Origin: a virus
Length of the DNA stretch: 57,967 nucleotides
Direction: 5' to 3' (one strand)
Virus record (IMG/VR): IMGVR_UViG_3300030101_003566
Span: 1 to 57,967 of that record
Under the pieces are notes generated by a model. The model searched no databases and had not been told where the DNA came from. It was given only the letters and a program-made list of their open reading frames with translations. Both the position numbers and the translations under genes were made by a program. Below, piece by piece: positions 29,826 to 39,133 of the stretch (its first letter is position 1; every line of letters begins with the position of its first letter).

Positions 29826-30089
29826 ATGGCAATATCATTATCAAGTAGACAACAATTAGTATTAAGACACATAGTTATAGATGCAGAGGGCTGGGTGCAA
29901 CATGTTGAAACTAAGTTTGGAACAGAGATTGCAACCACCATGTTACAGCAAAAAGTAGCAAGACATGAAGCTGACTATGATGCTAAAGTTGCAGCAGGTA
30001 GTTACAAAGATAGATTAGATAGAGAGATAGACGCAGAAAATATCAGTAGCGAGAAAACTAAACTACAAGCAATAAAAGATGCGAGGTAA
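29826..30089 (+). CDS. Small hypothetical structural-region protein
   Basis: 87 aa, helical (SSRQQLVLRHIVIDAEGWVQHV...EIATTMLQQKVARHEADYD). No named family recognised. Lies within the fibre cluster in the same orientation with close spacing, so it may be a fibre partner. Confidence 0.55.
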   Translation: MAISLSSRQQLVLRHIVIDAEGWVQHVETKFGTEIATTMLQQKVARHEADYDAKVAAGSYKDRLDREIDAENISSEKTKLQAIKDAR

Positions 30090-30092
30090 TTA

Positions 30093-30485
30093 ATGTATTT
30101 TGGTGCAACCACATTTGCTGAAGATTGTTTTGGAGCACAAGGTGTACCTAATACCATAGTAGAAGTTTCAGGTATTGCTCTAGCGATGAACGCTGGAAGC
30201 TCTTCACAAGCTGGAGATGCTAATGTAAGCGTAACTGGCAGTGCACTTACATCAGCAGTATCTAGTTTTACTGTCATTAAAGCTGATGCTAATGTAAGCG
30301 TAACTGGATCAACTGTAACAATATCTGTCGGTATCGCAAACGGTATCGCTTGGGGAACTGTTGATACAGGCACGGCACAGACATATTCAGCCGTAAGCAC
30401 GGGAACTTCGCAAACATGGACTGATGTCAGCACTGGCACCAGTCAGACATGGGAAAAAGTTGATGAGGTTGAAAAGGTAGCGTAA
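30093..30485 (+). CDS. Tail-region protein with internal repeats
   Basis: 130 aa. Two copies of ADANVSVTGS..., encoded by exact 23-bp direct repeats at 30216 and 30285, and a C-terminal series TGTAQTYSAV, TGTSQTWTDV, TGTSQTWEKV in which each unit has a central aromatic residue. Small-repeat proteins of this kind occur by phage tail genes. Starts MYFGATTFAEDCFGAQG. Confidence 0.6.
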   Translation: MYFGATTFAEDCFGAQGVPNTIVEVSGIALAMNAGSSSQAGDANVSVTGSALTSAVSSFTVIKADANVSVTGSTVTISVGIANGIAWGTVDTGTAQTYSAVSTGTSQTWTDVSTGTSQTWEKVDEVEKVA

Positions 30486-30518
30486 CTGCTTATATAATTA
30501 AACAAACAGGACAAAATT

Positions 30519-31220
30519 ATGGCTTCAACATTTTCAGACGATATAAAACTAGAAAAAATGGCAACGGGAGAAAACTCTGGAACGTGGGGTGATAAAACCA
30601 ATGCGAATTTAGAATTAGTTGAACAGGCCATTGCTGGTTATCAAGAAATAGATGTTGCATCTTCAGATGTAACTTTAGTCATGTCAAATGCGGCAATATC
30701 AAATGCAAGAAACATGTCTTTAAAATTCACTGGCACTTTAGCGGCAAATAGAACTGTAAACATGCCTGCTAGTATAGAAAAACTTTTTAACGTAATAGAT
30801 GGCACAGATCACGCTGGATTTACTTTAACTTTTAAAGTAACCAGTCAAACTGGATTTTTATTATGTGAGGGCAATCATTACATCTGTCATTCTAATGGCA
30901 CGGATCTTGTAAAAGACCAAGAGACTAAATTTTGGAGAACAGTGTCCGCAGCAGAAACAGTTCAACCTGGTGCACAGCTTTTAGTAAATACATCGTCTAG
31001 TGCGGTAACAATCACATTGCCAGCTTCACCGGCAGCTGGTGATGAAGTAACTTTTCTAGATGCACGATATACATTTGATACCAATAATTTAACGGTGGGG
31101 CGTAACAGCTCTAATATTGTAAACGCAGCTGCAGATCTTACAGTGGCAACTGAGGGTGCTGGTTTTACCTTAGTTTTTTCTGGGGATGCAACAGTTGGAT
31201 GGACATTTAAGGATAAATAA
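30519..31220 (+). CDS. Tail structural protein
   Basis: 233 aa. N-terminus MASTFSDDIKLEKMATGENSG and NANLELVEQAI form the recurrent phage opening SDxLKLExxxTGENSGTWGxxTNxNLE, then beta-rich repeats. Often found before tail-collar genes in marine phages. ACAGGAC precedes the ATG. Probably part of the fibre or tail knob. Confidence 0.65.
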   Translation: MASTFSDDIKLEKMATGENSGTWGDKTNANLELVEQAIAGYQEIDVASSDVTLVMSNAAISNARNMSLKFTGTLAANRTVNMPASIEKLFNVIDGTDHAGFTLTFKVTSQTGFLLCEGNHYICHSNGTDLVKDQETKFWRTVSAAETVQPGAQLLVNTSSSAVTITLPASPAAGDEVTFLDARYTFDTNNLTVGRNSSNIVNAAADLTVATEGAGFTLVFSGDATVGWTFKDK

Positions 31221-31837
31221 TGGCAACTTACGAAGCAACAAAATATAATTTTACTAGTAATAATTTAGCTGGTTCGCTCGGTAATCAAACAGTGGCAACT
31301 GGCACTATTGTACCTTGGACTATATCCTCCGCACCAACAGGATATTTAGAATGTGATGGTAGTGCAGTATCTAGGTCTACTTACTCAGCTTTGTTTGCAC
31401 TTATTGGAACGACATATGGGGCTGGAGATGGTTCTAGCACATTTACATTACCAGATTTAAAAGACCGAGTTCTTTATGGTAAATCATCATCGGTTTCGTT
31501 AGCTGCTACAGGTGGTTCAGCTACGGTCAGTCCAGAGGGTACAAATGCGGGAACAACTCTTACAGCAGCACAAATGCCTAAACATTTTCATTTAATGCTT
31601 GGACCAAACAGCGTTACATCTCCTCAAGGTAGTGGTAATTCTGTAGGAATATATGGAGGCGGTACTCCAGATGATAGTACTCAAGCTTATGGTACTTTTT
31701 CTACAGGTGGAACTGCAGCTTCTGGTGCACAAGCTACTGGAACTTCGGATGGACAAACACATACGCACACTTTTAGCGGTAGTTCTCAGTCTACGTTACA
31801 GCCTTTTTTATGTTTAAAATTTATGATTAAAACATAG
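31220..31837 (+). CDS. Phage tail collar domain protein
   Basis: 205 aa. Residues about 30-90 (VPWTISSAPTGYLECDGSA, TYSALFALIGTTYGAGDGS, TFTLPDLKDRV) match the tail collar/microcystin-dependent-protein fold, PF07484 type. The C-terminal GTSDGQTHTHTFSGSS contains His residues typical of metal-binding fibre tips. Function: receptor-binding or collar. Confidence 0.85.
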   Translation: MATYEATKYNFTSNNLAGSLGNQTVATGTIVPWTISSAPTGYLECDGSAVSRSTYSALFALIGTTYGAGDGSSTFTLPDLKDRVLYGKSSSVSLAATGGSATVSPEGTNAGTTLTAAQMPKHFHLMLGPNSVTSPQGSGNSVGIYGGGTPDDSTQAYGTFSTGGTAASGAQATGTSDGQTHTHTFSGSSQSTLQPFLCLKFMIKT

Positions 31838-31845
31838 GAGACTTT

Positions 31846-34011
31846 ATGCCACTTATTAAAGTTCCTTTTCAGCCAGGTTTCAATAAACAAATCTCAGAGT
31901 CTATTGCGGAAAGCACTTGGGTTGATGGTGACTTTGTAAGATTTCGTTATGGCGAACCAGAAAAAATTGGTGGATGGAAAAAAACTTCTGGTGATACCAT
32001 CGTTGGTGTGACTCGTGACATACACAATTGGTCAGATTTAGATGGCAACCGTTATCTTGCTGTTGCTTCCCATAGATTGTTAGCAATATATTATGGAGGT
32101 GTCTTTCATGATATCACACCATTAGACACAGCTTTAACATCATGCACTTTAACCACGACCAATAACTCAGCCACGTTGACTGTAAATAAAGTTGCTCATC
32201 AATTATTGGCTGGTGACTTGTTTACTTTTAGTGGCATGACTATTCCAGGCAGTGGCACTGGTTTTGTGGCAGCTGATTTTACCACGAACACGTTTGAAGT
32301 TGCGACAAGCACACAAGATACTTTCACAGTGACTATGGGTAAGGTTGAATCAGGTTCTGGATTGACCGCTGGTGGAGCAGCAACAGTAAATCCCTACGTA
32401 AAAGTTGGTCCAGTAGTTGCCACACCTGCTTTTGGTTGGGGTGTAGCTCAATGGGGTGGGGAAACACAATCTGTTGTGACAAACGATTTAGATGGTGCAT
32501 TAGGTGATAATACGGCAGGTACGGGCGGTTCTGGCACAAGTGTGACACTAACATCTACTTCTGGTTTTAGTTCGTCTGGACACATTTTAGTCGGCTCAGA
32601 ACTAATTACTTACACAGGTATTTCTAGTAATGATTTAACAGGTATTACTAGAGGTGCTTTAGGTTCAACTCGTGCAGCACATAGCGATGCTGCTGTAGTT
32701 ACCGATGCTACAAACTTTGTTGCATGGAATGAGAGAGCCTCTGCAACCGATGTTACATTAGAACCTGCCAATTGGGCTTTAGATAATTTTGGAACAATAT
32801 TAATTGCAACCATAAAAAATGGTAAATCTTTTGAGTGGAGTCCAAGTAGTGGTCTGACCACAAGAGCGACAGCCATAAGCAACAACCCAACCGCTAGTGT
32901 AATGACATTAGTTTCTGGTCGTGATCGACACTTAATACATTTTGGCACAGAAACAACCATTGGCACAAAATCCACACAAGATCGAATGTTTATACGATTT
33001 AGTGATCAAGAAGATAGAACTGATTATACCCCAGTATCTACTAACACAGCTGGTACTTTTCGTCTTGACTCTGGCACAAAAATAGAAGGGGCAGTGCGAG
33101 GTAAAGATTATATTTTAATTTTAACCGATGTATCTGCTTACATCATGCAGTTTGTGGGGCCACCTTTTACATTTAGTATTCAACAAGTGGGATCAAACTG
33201 TGGTCTTATAGGTCAACACGCCATAGTGCATGTTGATGGTATTGTGTATTGGATGGGACAAGGTGGAGGTTTTTATGCCTATGATGGTACTGTTAAACGC
33301 ATACCATGCAGTGTAGAGGACTTTGTATTTTCAAATGTAAACCCTGATGATTTAGGATTAAACTTTGATGCTGGTGAAATAATATATTGTAATTACAATT
33401 CATTGTTCACTGAAATAAATTGGTTTTATGCAAAAGCGGAATCAACGCAAATAGATCGCTGTGTTACATACAATTATAGAGAAAATGTTTGGACTACCAG
33501 TAGTTTGGCAAGGTCAGCTTATCTTGATAAAACCCTTTTTGAAAAACCATTAGCATCTGAATTTACTGCTACTGGCACACCAACTTTTCCAACCATACAA
33601 GGTGTAAGTAACACCAACGGTGCATCTCAAGTTTATGAGCATGAAGTAGGAGTAAACCAAGCAGATGAAAACGGTAACGCTTTTGCCAGTATAGATGCAT
33701 TTATTGAGTCTGGCGATTTTGCTTTTGTCGATGGTGGACAAGGTGAGTTTCTTATGAAGATTAAAAGATTCATACCAGATTTTAAAGTTATCAGTGGTAA
33801 TGCAACAGTCACCTTAAAAATTAAAAGTTTTCCTAGTGAAACTAAAGCCAGTTCATTACTTGGCCCGTTTACGGTTACATCAGCAACTACTAAGATTGAT
33901 ACTCGTACACGAGGTCGATTAGTGGCACTGAGAATAGAAAACACCACAACCGATGAGAATTGGAGATTTGGTTCTTTTAGAGCAGACGTACAACCAGACG
34001 GAAGAAGATAA
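31846..34011 (+). CDS. Tail accessory factor, P22 gp10-like candidate
   Basis: 721 aa. Starts PLIKVPFQPGFNKQISES, then FVRFRYGEPEKIGGWKK, a pattern I associate with P22 gp10-like tail accessory/hub proteins (beta-propeller, closes the portal channel). Internal repeats of ITRGALGSTRAAHSDA type and aromatic propeller blades are visible. Also contains VDGIVYWMGQGGGFYAYDGT. It follows the collar protein, as expected for a podovirus tail module. The name is probable, not certain. Confidence 0.65.
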   Translation: MPLIKVPFQPGFNKQISESIAESTWVDGDFVRFRYGEPEKIGGWKKTSGDTIVGVTRDIHNWSDLDGNRYLAVASHRLLAIYYGGVFHDITPLDTALTSCTLTTTNNSATLTVNKVAHQLLAGDLFTFSGMTIPGSGTGFVAADFTTNTFEVATSTQDTFTVTMGKVESGSGLTAGGAATVNPYVKVGPVVATPAFGWGVAQWGGETQSVVTNDLDGALGDNTAGTGGSGTSVTLTSTSGFSSSGHILVGSELITYTGISSNDLTGITRGALGSTRAAHSDAAVVTDATNFVAWNERASATDVTLEPANWALDNFGTILIATIKNGKSFEWSPSSGLTTRATAISNNPTASVMTLVSGRDRHLIHFGTETTIGTKSTQDRMFIRFSDQEDRTDYTPVSTNTAGTFRLDSGTKIEGAVRGKDYILILTDVSAYIMQFVGPPFTFSIQQVGSNCGLIGQHAIVHVDGIVYWMGQGGGFYAYDGTVKRIPCSVEDFVFSNVNPDDLGLNFDAGEIIYCNYNSLFTEINWFYAKAESTQIDRCVTYNYRENVWTTSSLARSAYLDKTLFEKPLASEFTATGTPTFPTIQGVSNTNGASQVYEHEVGVNQADENGNAFASIDAFIESGDFAFVDGGQGEFLMKIKRFIPDFKVISGNATVTLKIKSFPSETKASSLLGPFTVTSATTKIDTRTRGRLVALRIENTTTDENWRFGSFRADVQPDGRR

Positions 34012-34298
34012 TGGCAGATCCAAAAAAAGGCACAGGTAAAAAACCGAAAGATAGTGATCGTAGACTATACACAGACGAGAACCCAAAGGATACTGTTAAG
34101 ATAAAGTTTGCAACACCTGCTGATGCACGAGCTACTGTTGCTAAAGTAAAAAAAATTAAAAAGCCTTATGCTCGTAAGATACAAATTTTGACAGTCATGG
34201 AGCAACGAGCTAAAGTTATGGGTAAAACGCAAGTAGTGGCTATTGCCAAAAAAGGTAAAGAGGCTATTCGTAAACAAAAGGGTACAAAACGTGGCTAG
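34011..34298 (+). CDS. Small basic virion-type protein
   Basis: 95 aa, Lys/Arg-rich, with KKPYARKIQILTVMEQRAKV followed by MGKTQVVAIAKKGKEAIRK. The motif YARKIQILTVxEQRA.xxGK is one I recall in marine phages. Immediately follows the gp10-like gene by a one-base overlap. Probably DNA-binding. Confidence 0.6.
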   Translation: MADPKKGTGKKPKDSDRRLYTDENPKDTVKIKFATPADARATVAKVKKIKKPYARKIQILTVMEQRAKVMGKTQVVAIAKKGKEAIRKQKGTKRG

Positions 34299-34455
34299 AG
34301 TTATTGTTACAATTCCAGAACCAAAACAAGAATACGATGTTAGTAATCAAAGACAAATACTTGAAGCATTAGATACCTTAAAAAATCAACTTAATTTTTC
34401 TTTTCAAACTGATCTAAAAAATGAACAAGACGCTTTTAACTGGTTTATATCATGA
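34291..34455 (+). CDS. Small tail-region protein, 54 aa, GTG start
   Basis: Starts at GTG 34291 (reads VARVIVTIPEPKQEY) and ends FQTDLKNEQDAFNWFIS. Similar short proteins with LDxLxxxLNxxFQxDLKNExxxFxWFxS stand after the gp10-like gene in related genomes as I recall. The longer in-frame ATG at 34243 would overlap the previous gene by 56 bp and is less likely. Confidence 0.6.
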   Translation: MARVIVTIPEPKQEYDVSNQRQILEALDTLKNQLNFSFQTDLKNEQDAFNWFIS

Positions 34456-34793
34456 CCATACAATACAAAAATCAAGGTTTTACTTTAGCCAACACTGATG
34501 AAACATCTGTTTTAACTGCACCAACAGACGCACGTTTACTTATAAAACAAATACAAGCAGTCAACATACACAGCAGTGCAGTCACTTTGACCACTAAATT
34601 AACAGATACTTCTGCATCAGCTACACACGTCATTGGTAATCAAGACATTGCCGCAACCAGCACCACGGACATAATCACCAACACACTGGTCTTAGAAGAA
34701 GGTGATATACTTAAAATGACCGCAGAAACAGCCGCTAAACTATCAGGTGTTATTTCATATGCTCAATTAGACAGATCGCAAGAAAATGGTTAA
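34452..34793 (+). CDS. Beta-rich structural protein
   Basis: 113 aa, beta-rich (ARLLIKQIQAVNIHSSAVTLT, broken here after 20). Ends with EEGDILKMTAETAAKLSG. Small single-domain beta protein of the tail module. The stop overlaps no neighbour; the next ATG is 10 bases on. Likely virion component. Confidence 0.6.
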   Translation: MTIQYKNQGFTLANTDETSVLTAPTDARLLIKQIQAVNIHSSAVTLTTKLTDTSASATHVIGNQDIAATSTTDIITNTLVLEEGDILKMTAETAAKLSGVISYAQLDRSQENG

Positions 34794-34802
34794 AATGTCG
34801 CC

Positions 34803-34994
34803 ATGACTATTACAATAGACTGCGAATCTACAGTAAAGATTACAAATAAAAAGTCTGGTCTTGAGTACGAATCTGAGGAACAAGCTCAAGAGGATATTAA
34901 CGATCCAAGCACTTCTACCAAAGAAGATGACATACAGCGGGATGTCACTATCATAGTTCCTAAGCTTGACTTATTTGGGGAGACGAATGAGTGA
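34803..34994 (+). CDS. Small acidic protein, 63 aa
   Basis: Starts MTITIDCESTVKITNKKSGL and ends DDIQRDVTIIVPKLDLFGE. The pattern DCESTVxIxNKKTGxEYExE...DIQRDVxIxVPxLDLFG is recurrent in marine phages, from memory. Its C-terminal codons contain the ribosome-binding site GGGGAG and ATG of the glycosyltransferase. Confidence 0.6.
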   Translation: MTITIDCESTVKITNKKSGLEYESEEQAQEDINDPSTSTKEDDIQRDVTIIVPKLDLFGETNE

Positions 34995-35922
34995 GCCACT
35001 AGGCGGAACAGAATTACAATTAGCATTTTTAAAACAACGAGTTGACGCAAACTTGTTAGAACACTTTCAAATATGCACGTCAGTGCCTGGTAAAATTCCC
35101 TTAGATAACAATAAAATTAATATCTTATGGCAGAAAAACAGTTACGACCAACCAAATATCCGACCTTTTTTTGAAAATAAAGAAAACCATACTCTTTACG
35201 ATTGGTATGTTTTTAACTCGCATTGGAATTTTGAAAAATATAGAATGATGTATGACCTACCTACAGAGCGTTGTCATGTAATAAAAAACGGGATCACTCA
35301 TGTTCCAAAAATAAAACAATACAAACAAGGCGAAACCTTACGTTTAATATTTCAACCTACACCTTGGCGTGGCTTAAATGTTTTATTACTTGCCATGCAG
35401 TATCTAAATGATGAAAATATTGAGCTAGACGTTTACAGTAGTTGCGAAATTTATGGAAAAGAGTTTTTTAAAAATAATAATGAAGACTGGGTTGCGTTGT
35501 TTGAACAGGCAAAAAAACTACCTAATGTTAATTATATTGGGTATCAGCCTCATTCTGTTATTTTAGATAAAATGCCGGACTACCACATGTTTGCTTATCC
35601 TAGTATATGGGAAGAAACCTCTTGTATATCAGCTCTTGAAGCAATGGCCTCAGGGTTATACTGCGTGGTAACTAACTATGGTGCATTGTATGAAACATGT
35701 GCTGAGTTTCCGATATATATTAATTACACAAAAGATTACACAAAACTGGCAAAGAATTTTGCATTTGCTATTAAGACAGGTATGCAACATTTACATGAAG
35801 ATTACATACACGAACATTTACTTTTACAGCAAGATTATATTAATCGATTTTATCATTGGGACAAAAAAGCAATGCAATGGCAAACTTTTCTGCAAGGAGT
35901 TTTAGATGACAGACGCAAGTAA
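34987..35922 (+). CDS. Glycosyltransferase, GT4-like
   Basis: 311 aa from the ATG at 34987 (GGGGAG upstream, overlapping the previous stop). Seen: N-terminal GGTELQLAFLKQRVDAN, central NSHWNFEKYRMMY and VIKNGI, then C-terminal nucleotide-sugar-binding-type motifs: IFQPTPWRGLNVLL, VNYIGYQP and PSIWEETSCISALEAMASG with E-x7-E of GT-B retaining enzymes. It transfers a sugar, presumably to a virion protein, host surface or modified base. Next to a GT-A enzyme and in the same genome as a sugar-nucleotide dehydrogenase. Confidence 0.8.
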   Translation: MSEPLGGTELQLAFLKQRVDANLLEHFQICTSVPGKIPLDNNKINILWQKNSYDQPNIRPFFENKENHTLYDWYVFNSHWNFEKYRMMYDLPTERCHVIKNGITHVPKIKQYKQGETLRLIFQPTPWRGLNVLLLAMQYLNDENIELDVYSSCEIYGKEFFKNNNEDWVALFEQAKKLPNVNYIGYQPHSVILDKMPDYHMFAYPSIWEETSCISALEAMASGLYCVVTNYGALYETCAEFPIYINYTKDYTKLAKNFAFAIKTGMQHLHEDYIHEHLLLQQDYINRFYHWDKKAMQWQTFLQGVLDDRRK

Positions 35923-36712
35923 ACCTTTGTGGGCTGAGGAAGAGATTAGTATTTATGTAGCAACACCAGTACATTCTGAAGTATCCATACACTACGCACA
36001 AAGTATGCTTGAATTTCAAAAGGCTTGTTTAGATAAAAAAATAAATGTAACTATTGATATGATGAAATCTTCATTAGTCACACAAGGTAGAAACTTATGT
36101 ACTTCAGGTTTTTTACAGAGTAACATGACTCATATGTTGTTTGTTGATTCGGACATCGCCTTTTCCTCAGATAGCATATGGAGGATGCTTGAGGCTGACA
36201 AGGATGTCATTTCCGTACCCTACCCATTAAAACACATTAAGTTTGAGAGATTAATAGCCAAAATTTTAGCTGGTGAAGTTACCACACCAAAACAAGCTCA
36301 TGTGCATTGTAATACGTACCCTTTAAGACTTGAGGACAATGAATCTATTGAAGTGCAAGACAACGGCGTGATCGAAGTTACTCATGCCCCAACAGGTTGT
36401 ATGTTAATTAAAAGGCAAGTATTTGAAAAATTAATAGAACACTACCCAGACATGGACATAAATCAAGAGAGCATAATTGACGGCAAACTACAGAAAAAAC
36501 CTTATCTGTATAACTTTTTTGACACTTATTATGACAAAGACAACAAAAGGTTTCTTGGAGAAGATTTTGCTTTTTGCCGATTATGGAGAAAGATAGGAGG
36601 TAAGTGTTATTGTTACATTATGGATTACATTACGCATGTTGGCGAGTTTCAATACACAGGGCGTTTATGGGACGAAATGAAGCCTACGAGTATTGATAGC
36701 ACTGAAGAATAA
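35906..36712 (+). CDS. Glycosyltransferase, GT-A fold
   Basis: 268 aa. N-terminal IYVATPVHSEVSIHYAQSM and TQGRNLCTSGFLQSNMTHML then FVDSDIAF, where DSD is the metal-binding DxD of GT-A enzymes. A long middle region and GEDFAFCRLWRKIGGKCYC, an acceptor-site-type GEDxxFC motif, follow. Probably modifies the same target as its GT4 neighbour, which it overlaps by 17 bp. Donor sugar unknown. Confidence 0.8.
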   Translation: MTDASKPLWAEEEISIYVATPVHSEVSIHYAQSMLEFQKACLDKKINVTIDMMKSSLVTQGRNLCTSGFLQSNMTHMLFVDSDIAFSSDSIWRMLEADKDVISVPYPLKHIKFERLIAKILAGEVTTPKQAHVHCNTYPLRLEDNESIEVQDNGVIEVTHAPTGCMLIKRQVFEKLIEHYPDMDINQESIIDGKLQKKPYLYNFFDTYYDKDNKRFLGEDFAFCRLWRKIGGKCYCYIMDYITHVGEFQYTGRLWDEMKPTSIDSTEE

Positions 36713-36750
36713 AGGTAAACTTAATGTAATATATATATTAGGAGCAGTGG

Positions 36751-37686
36751 ATGTTACCTCAAATTATAGCTGGACTTGCTAGTTTCGCCTTGGCGAAAGC
36801 CTCCGGTGCCTCAACACGAAATGCTTTGATATCTGGGTTTTTAGGGGGAGCTACTTCATTTGGTATAAAACAATTGACTACAGCAGCTTCGGCAGCTGGT
36901 ACAGCAGCTACACAAGCAGACTTATTGTCTAAACTCGGAACTGCTAGTGAAGTTGCAAATATTGCAGGTGGCCCCGGTGCTGCAGGAGTTTATGGTAGTG
37001 CCGAGGCGTTAAAAACTTTAACAAGCTCTGTTCCTACTGAAGGCATAAGTGGTTTTTTAACAAATCAGTTTATGGAAAACCCAGAACTTGCACAAGACGT
37101 ATTAAAATATGGCTCTGGTTTAAAAGGACAAGTCTTAGCTCCAGGTTTTGTTGGTGGTTTGTATGGTGTGGCTAAAATACCTAAATATAACCCACAGTTT
37201 ACTGGAATATCCGATATGGATAAAGAAAAAAGAGCAGAGGAATACGCTAAGGCATCTCAACAACTTGAGGGTATAACCACACCTAGAGAATACGCTGCTG
37301 CAGAATCTCAGTATAAAGTGCCCTACTCAGAAATTGTCTTTGCTAAAGAGGGTGGCATTATCAATGCTTTGCCAAAATACAATATTGGGGGCGTTTCATA
37401 TTTACCTAGTAAAACGGATCATGATGAAAAAGATATTAACAATTATGTTAGAGCTCAAGGTTATGTAGAAGATGGCTCTGGCAATGGTGATAAAGATGAA
37501 GATACCATGTTAGCACAACTCGCTGATGGTGAGTTTGTGTCTCGTGCAGATGCTGTTCTTGGAGCAGGCATCATGGCAGGTGCAAATCCTGAGGACTTTA
37601 AAGAAATGCGTAGAAAGGGAGCTGCATTTTTCTACAATCAACAAGATCAAATGAAACGAATATATGATCTAGTAAATGCAAACTAA
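36751..37686 (+). CDS. Virion protein of the internal/ejection module
   Basis: 311 aa. Hydrophobic Ala/Gly-rich N-terminus (IIAGLASFALAKASGASTR), then a C-terminal block KTDHDEKDINNYVRAQGYV, GNGDKDEDTMLAQLADGEF and SRADAVLGAGIMAGANP, which is a recurrent marine phage module. Such proteins lie before the internal virion proteins and may be tail tape-like or ejection proteins with a membrane-active N-terminus. AGGAG precedes the ATG. Confidence 0.65.
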   Translation: MLPQIIAGLASFALAKASGASTRNALISGFLGGATSFGIKQLTTAASAAGTAATQADLLSKLGTASEVANIAGGPGAAGVYGSAEALKTLTSSVPTEGISGFLTNQFMENPELAQDVLKYGSGLKGQVLAPGFVGGLYGVAKIPKYNPQFTGISDMDKEKRAEEYAKASQQLEGITTPREYAAAESQYKVPYSEIVFAKEGGIINALPKYNIGGVSYLPSKTDHDEKDINNYVRAQGYVEDGSGNGDKDEDTMLAQLADGEFVSRADAVLGAGIMAGANPEDFKEMRRKGAAFFYNQQDQMKRIYDLVNAN

Positions 37687-38089
37687 GTTTATTAAATTTA
37701 ACAAGTTTGAAGTAGAAAATATCTGGCCACTAGCAAAAGATTTAGTCCAACTGGCATGTGATACAAATGGTGCTTTTAATGCTAATGATATTAGAGACCT
37801 TTGTAAACAAGGAGCCATGCAACTCTGGTTAGTTGTTTCAGACTCCGATACGGTACTTGCGACAGTTGTGACTGAAATTAGACGCTACCCAAATTACAAA
37901 GTCTGTGATGCAAGAATCGTTACAGGCAGACAAATGGATTTATGGGTACATCATGTGGATGATTTAGAAGCATGGGCTAGAAAAGAGGGTTGTATAAAAA
38001 TGGAGTTATTTGCAAGACCAGGTTGGGAAAAGGTCATGAAACCAAAAGGGTATGTTAAAACACATGTACAAATAGAGAAAGAGTTATGA
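37676..38089 (+). CDS. GNAT-like internal virion protein
   Basis: 137 aa. Central SDTVLATVVTEIRRYPNYKV, LWVHHVDDLEAWARKEGC, then MELFARPGWEKVMKPKGYVK give the acetyltransferase-like alpha/beta layout with a G-W-x-x-V-x-K-x-x-G-Y ending. T7 internal protein gp13 and its relatives have this GNAT-like fold. It precedes the long internal virion proteins as in T7-like gene order. The acetyl-CoA binding loop is not conserved in an obvious way, so a structural role is more likely than catalysis. Confidence 0.7.
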   Translation: MQTKFIKFNKFEVENIWPLAKDLVQLACDTNGAFNANDIRDLCKQGAMQLWLVVSDSDTVLATVVTEIRRYPNYKVCDARIVTGRQMDLWVHHVDDLEAWARKEGCIKMELFARPGWEKVMKPKGYVKTHVQIEKEL

Positions 38090-39126
38090 GTATTGATATT
38101 ACAAATTTAAACATGCAAGAAAAGATTAAGTTGTTCGAGCAACTTTATGAAGAAATCACGGCTCACGGAACGAATGGTGACGTGCATTTAGCACATATTA
38201 ACGAGTATGAAAGAAAACTTCTTATCGCACACGGTGGTTGTGGCACAGTCAATGATGAAACTGGGCTAACACAATACTTTGGTGGCGGTGGCGGTGGTAG
38301 TAGTGGACCGGAAAGGCAAACTACAATTACTCGTGAGGCACCAGAGATTGAAGCTCGTAAACTTGCTTTGTTTGATGTTGGTGCTGAACTGGCAAAAACA
38401 CCAGTAAACATACCAGCATTTCAAGTAGCAGGTCCAGCTCCATTAGAAACACAAGCTTTTACTGCTGCAGCACAGCCTGGTGTTGGTCAACCTCTATTAC
38501 AACAAGGTATAACTAGTGCTTTAAATGCACAACAGACCGCCATGCAACCTCCAGACATTAATGCTTTTATGAACCCATACATGGATAATGTTATTGGTGA
38601 AATACAAAGACAAGGTGAGCTACAAAGACAAGGTATTGCGGCCAATGCTATTCAAGCAGGTGCTTTTGGCGGAGGCAGAGAAGGTGTGCAATTAGCAGAA
38701 CAACAAGGTCGTGAACTTGGAACCATTGGTCAAGCTCAAGCCGCTGGATTTGGTACAGCTTTGGGTGCCGCTCAACAACAACAAGCTTTACAATTACAAG
38801 GTCAACAACAAGCCGCTGCTCAATTAGCTGCTGCTGCTGGTCAACAACAACAGATGGCACAAGCAGATATAGCACAAGCTGCTCAACTTGGTCAGGCACA
38901 AAGAGGCATTGGTCAAGCAGAACTGGAAGCACAAAGACAAACAGAACTAGCCAGAGCCTATGAGCCGTTTCAAAGAGTTGAGTTCCAAAAAGGTATCATG
39001 ACAGCGTTGCCGACCGCAGCGAGTCAGATAACACAAGCCGCTTCACCAAGGGCAAACCCACTTGCACAAACAGTTGGGACAGGTCTTGGTGCGTATGCAG
39101 CATTTAAAGGATTACCAGCATCGTAG
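38086..39126 (+). CDS. Gln/Ala-rich internal virion protein
   Basis: 346 aa. N-terminal helical domain (NMQEKIKLFEQLYEEITAH, DVHLAHINEYERKLLIAHG), a GGGGGGSS linker at about 67-74, then a long Ala/Gln-rich region (AQQQQALQLQGQQQAAAQ). AT-rich phage neighbours do not share this composition. It resembles ejection proteins of podoviruses, which unfold through the portal. AGAGTT ahead of the ATG; overlaps the GNAT-like gene as ATGA. Confidence 0.68.
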   Translation: MSIDITNLNMQEKIKLFEQLYEEITAHGTNGDVHLAHINEYERKLLIAHGGCGTVNDETGLTQYFGGGGGGSSGPERQTTITREAPEIEARKLALFDVGAELAKTPVNIPAFQVAGPAPLETQAFTAAAQPGVGQPLLQQGITSALNAQQTAMQPPDINAFMNPYMDNVIGEIQRQGELQRQGIAANAIQAGAFGGGREGVQLAEQQGRELGTIGQAQAAGFGTALGAAQQQQALQLQGQQQAAAQLAAAAGQQQQMAQADIAQAAQLGQAQRGIGQAELEAQRQTELARAYEPFQRVEFQKGIMTALPTAASQITQAASPRANPLAQTVGTGLGAYAAFKGLPAS

Positions 39127-39133
39127 GTGACTT

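Noticed and set aside
30002-30439. 145-codon minus-strand frame over repeats
   Set aside because: Opposite the repeat region of real genes; content reflects the direct repeats.
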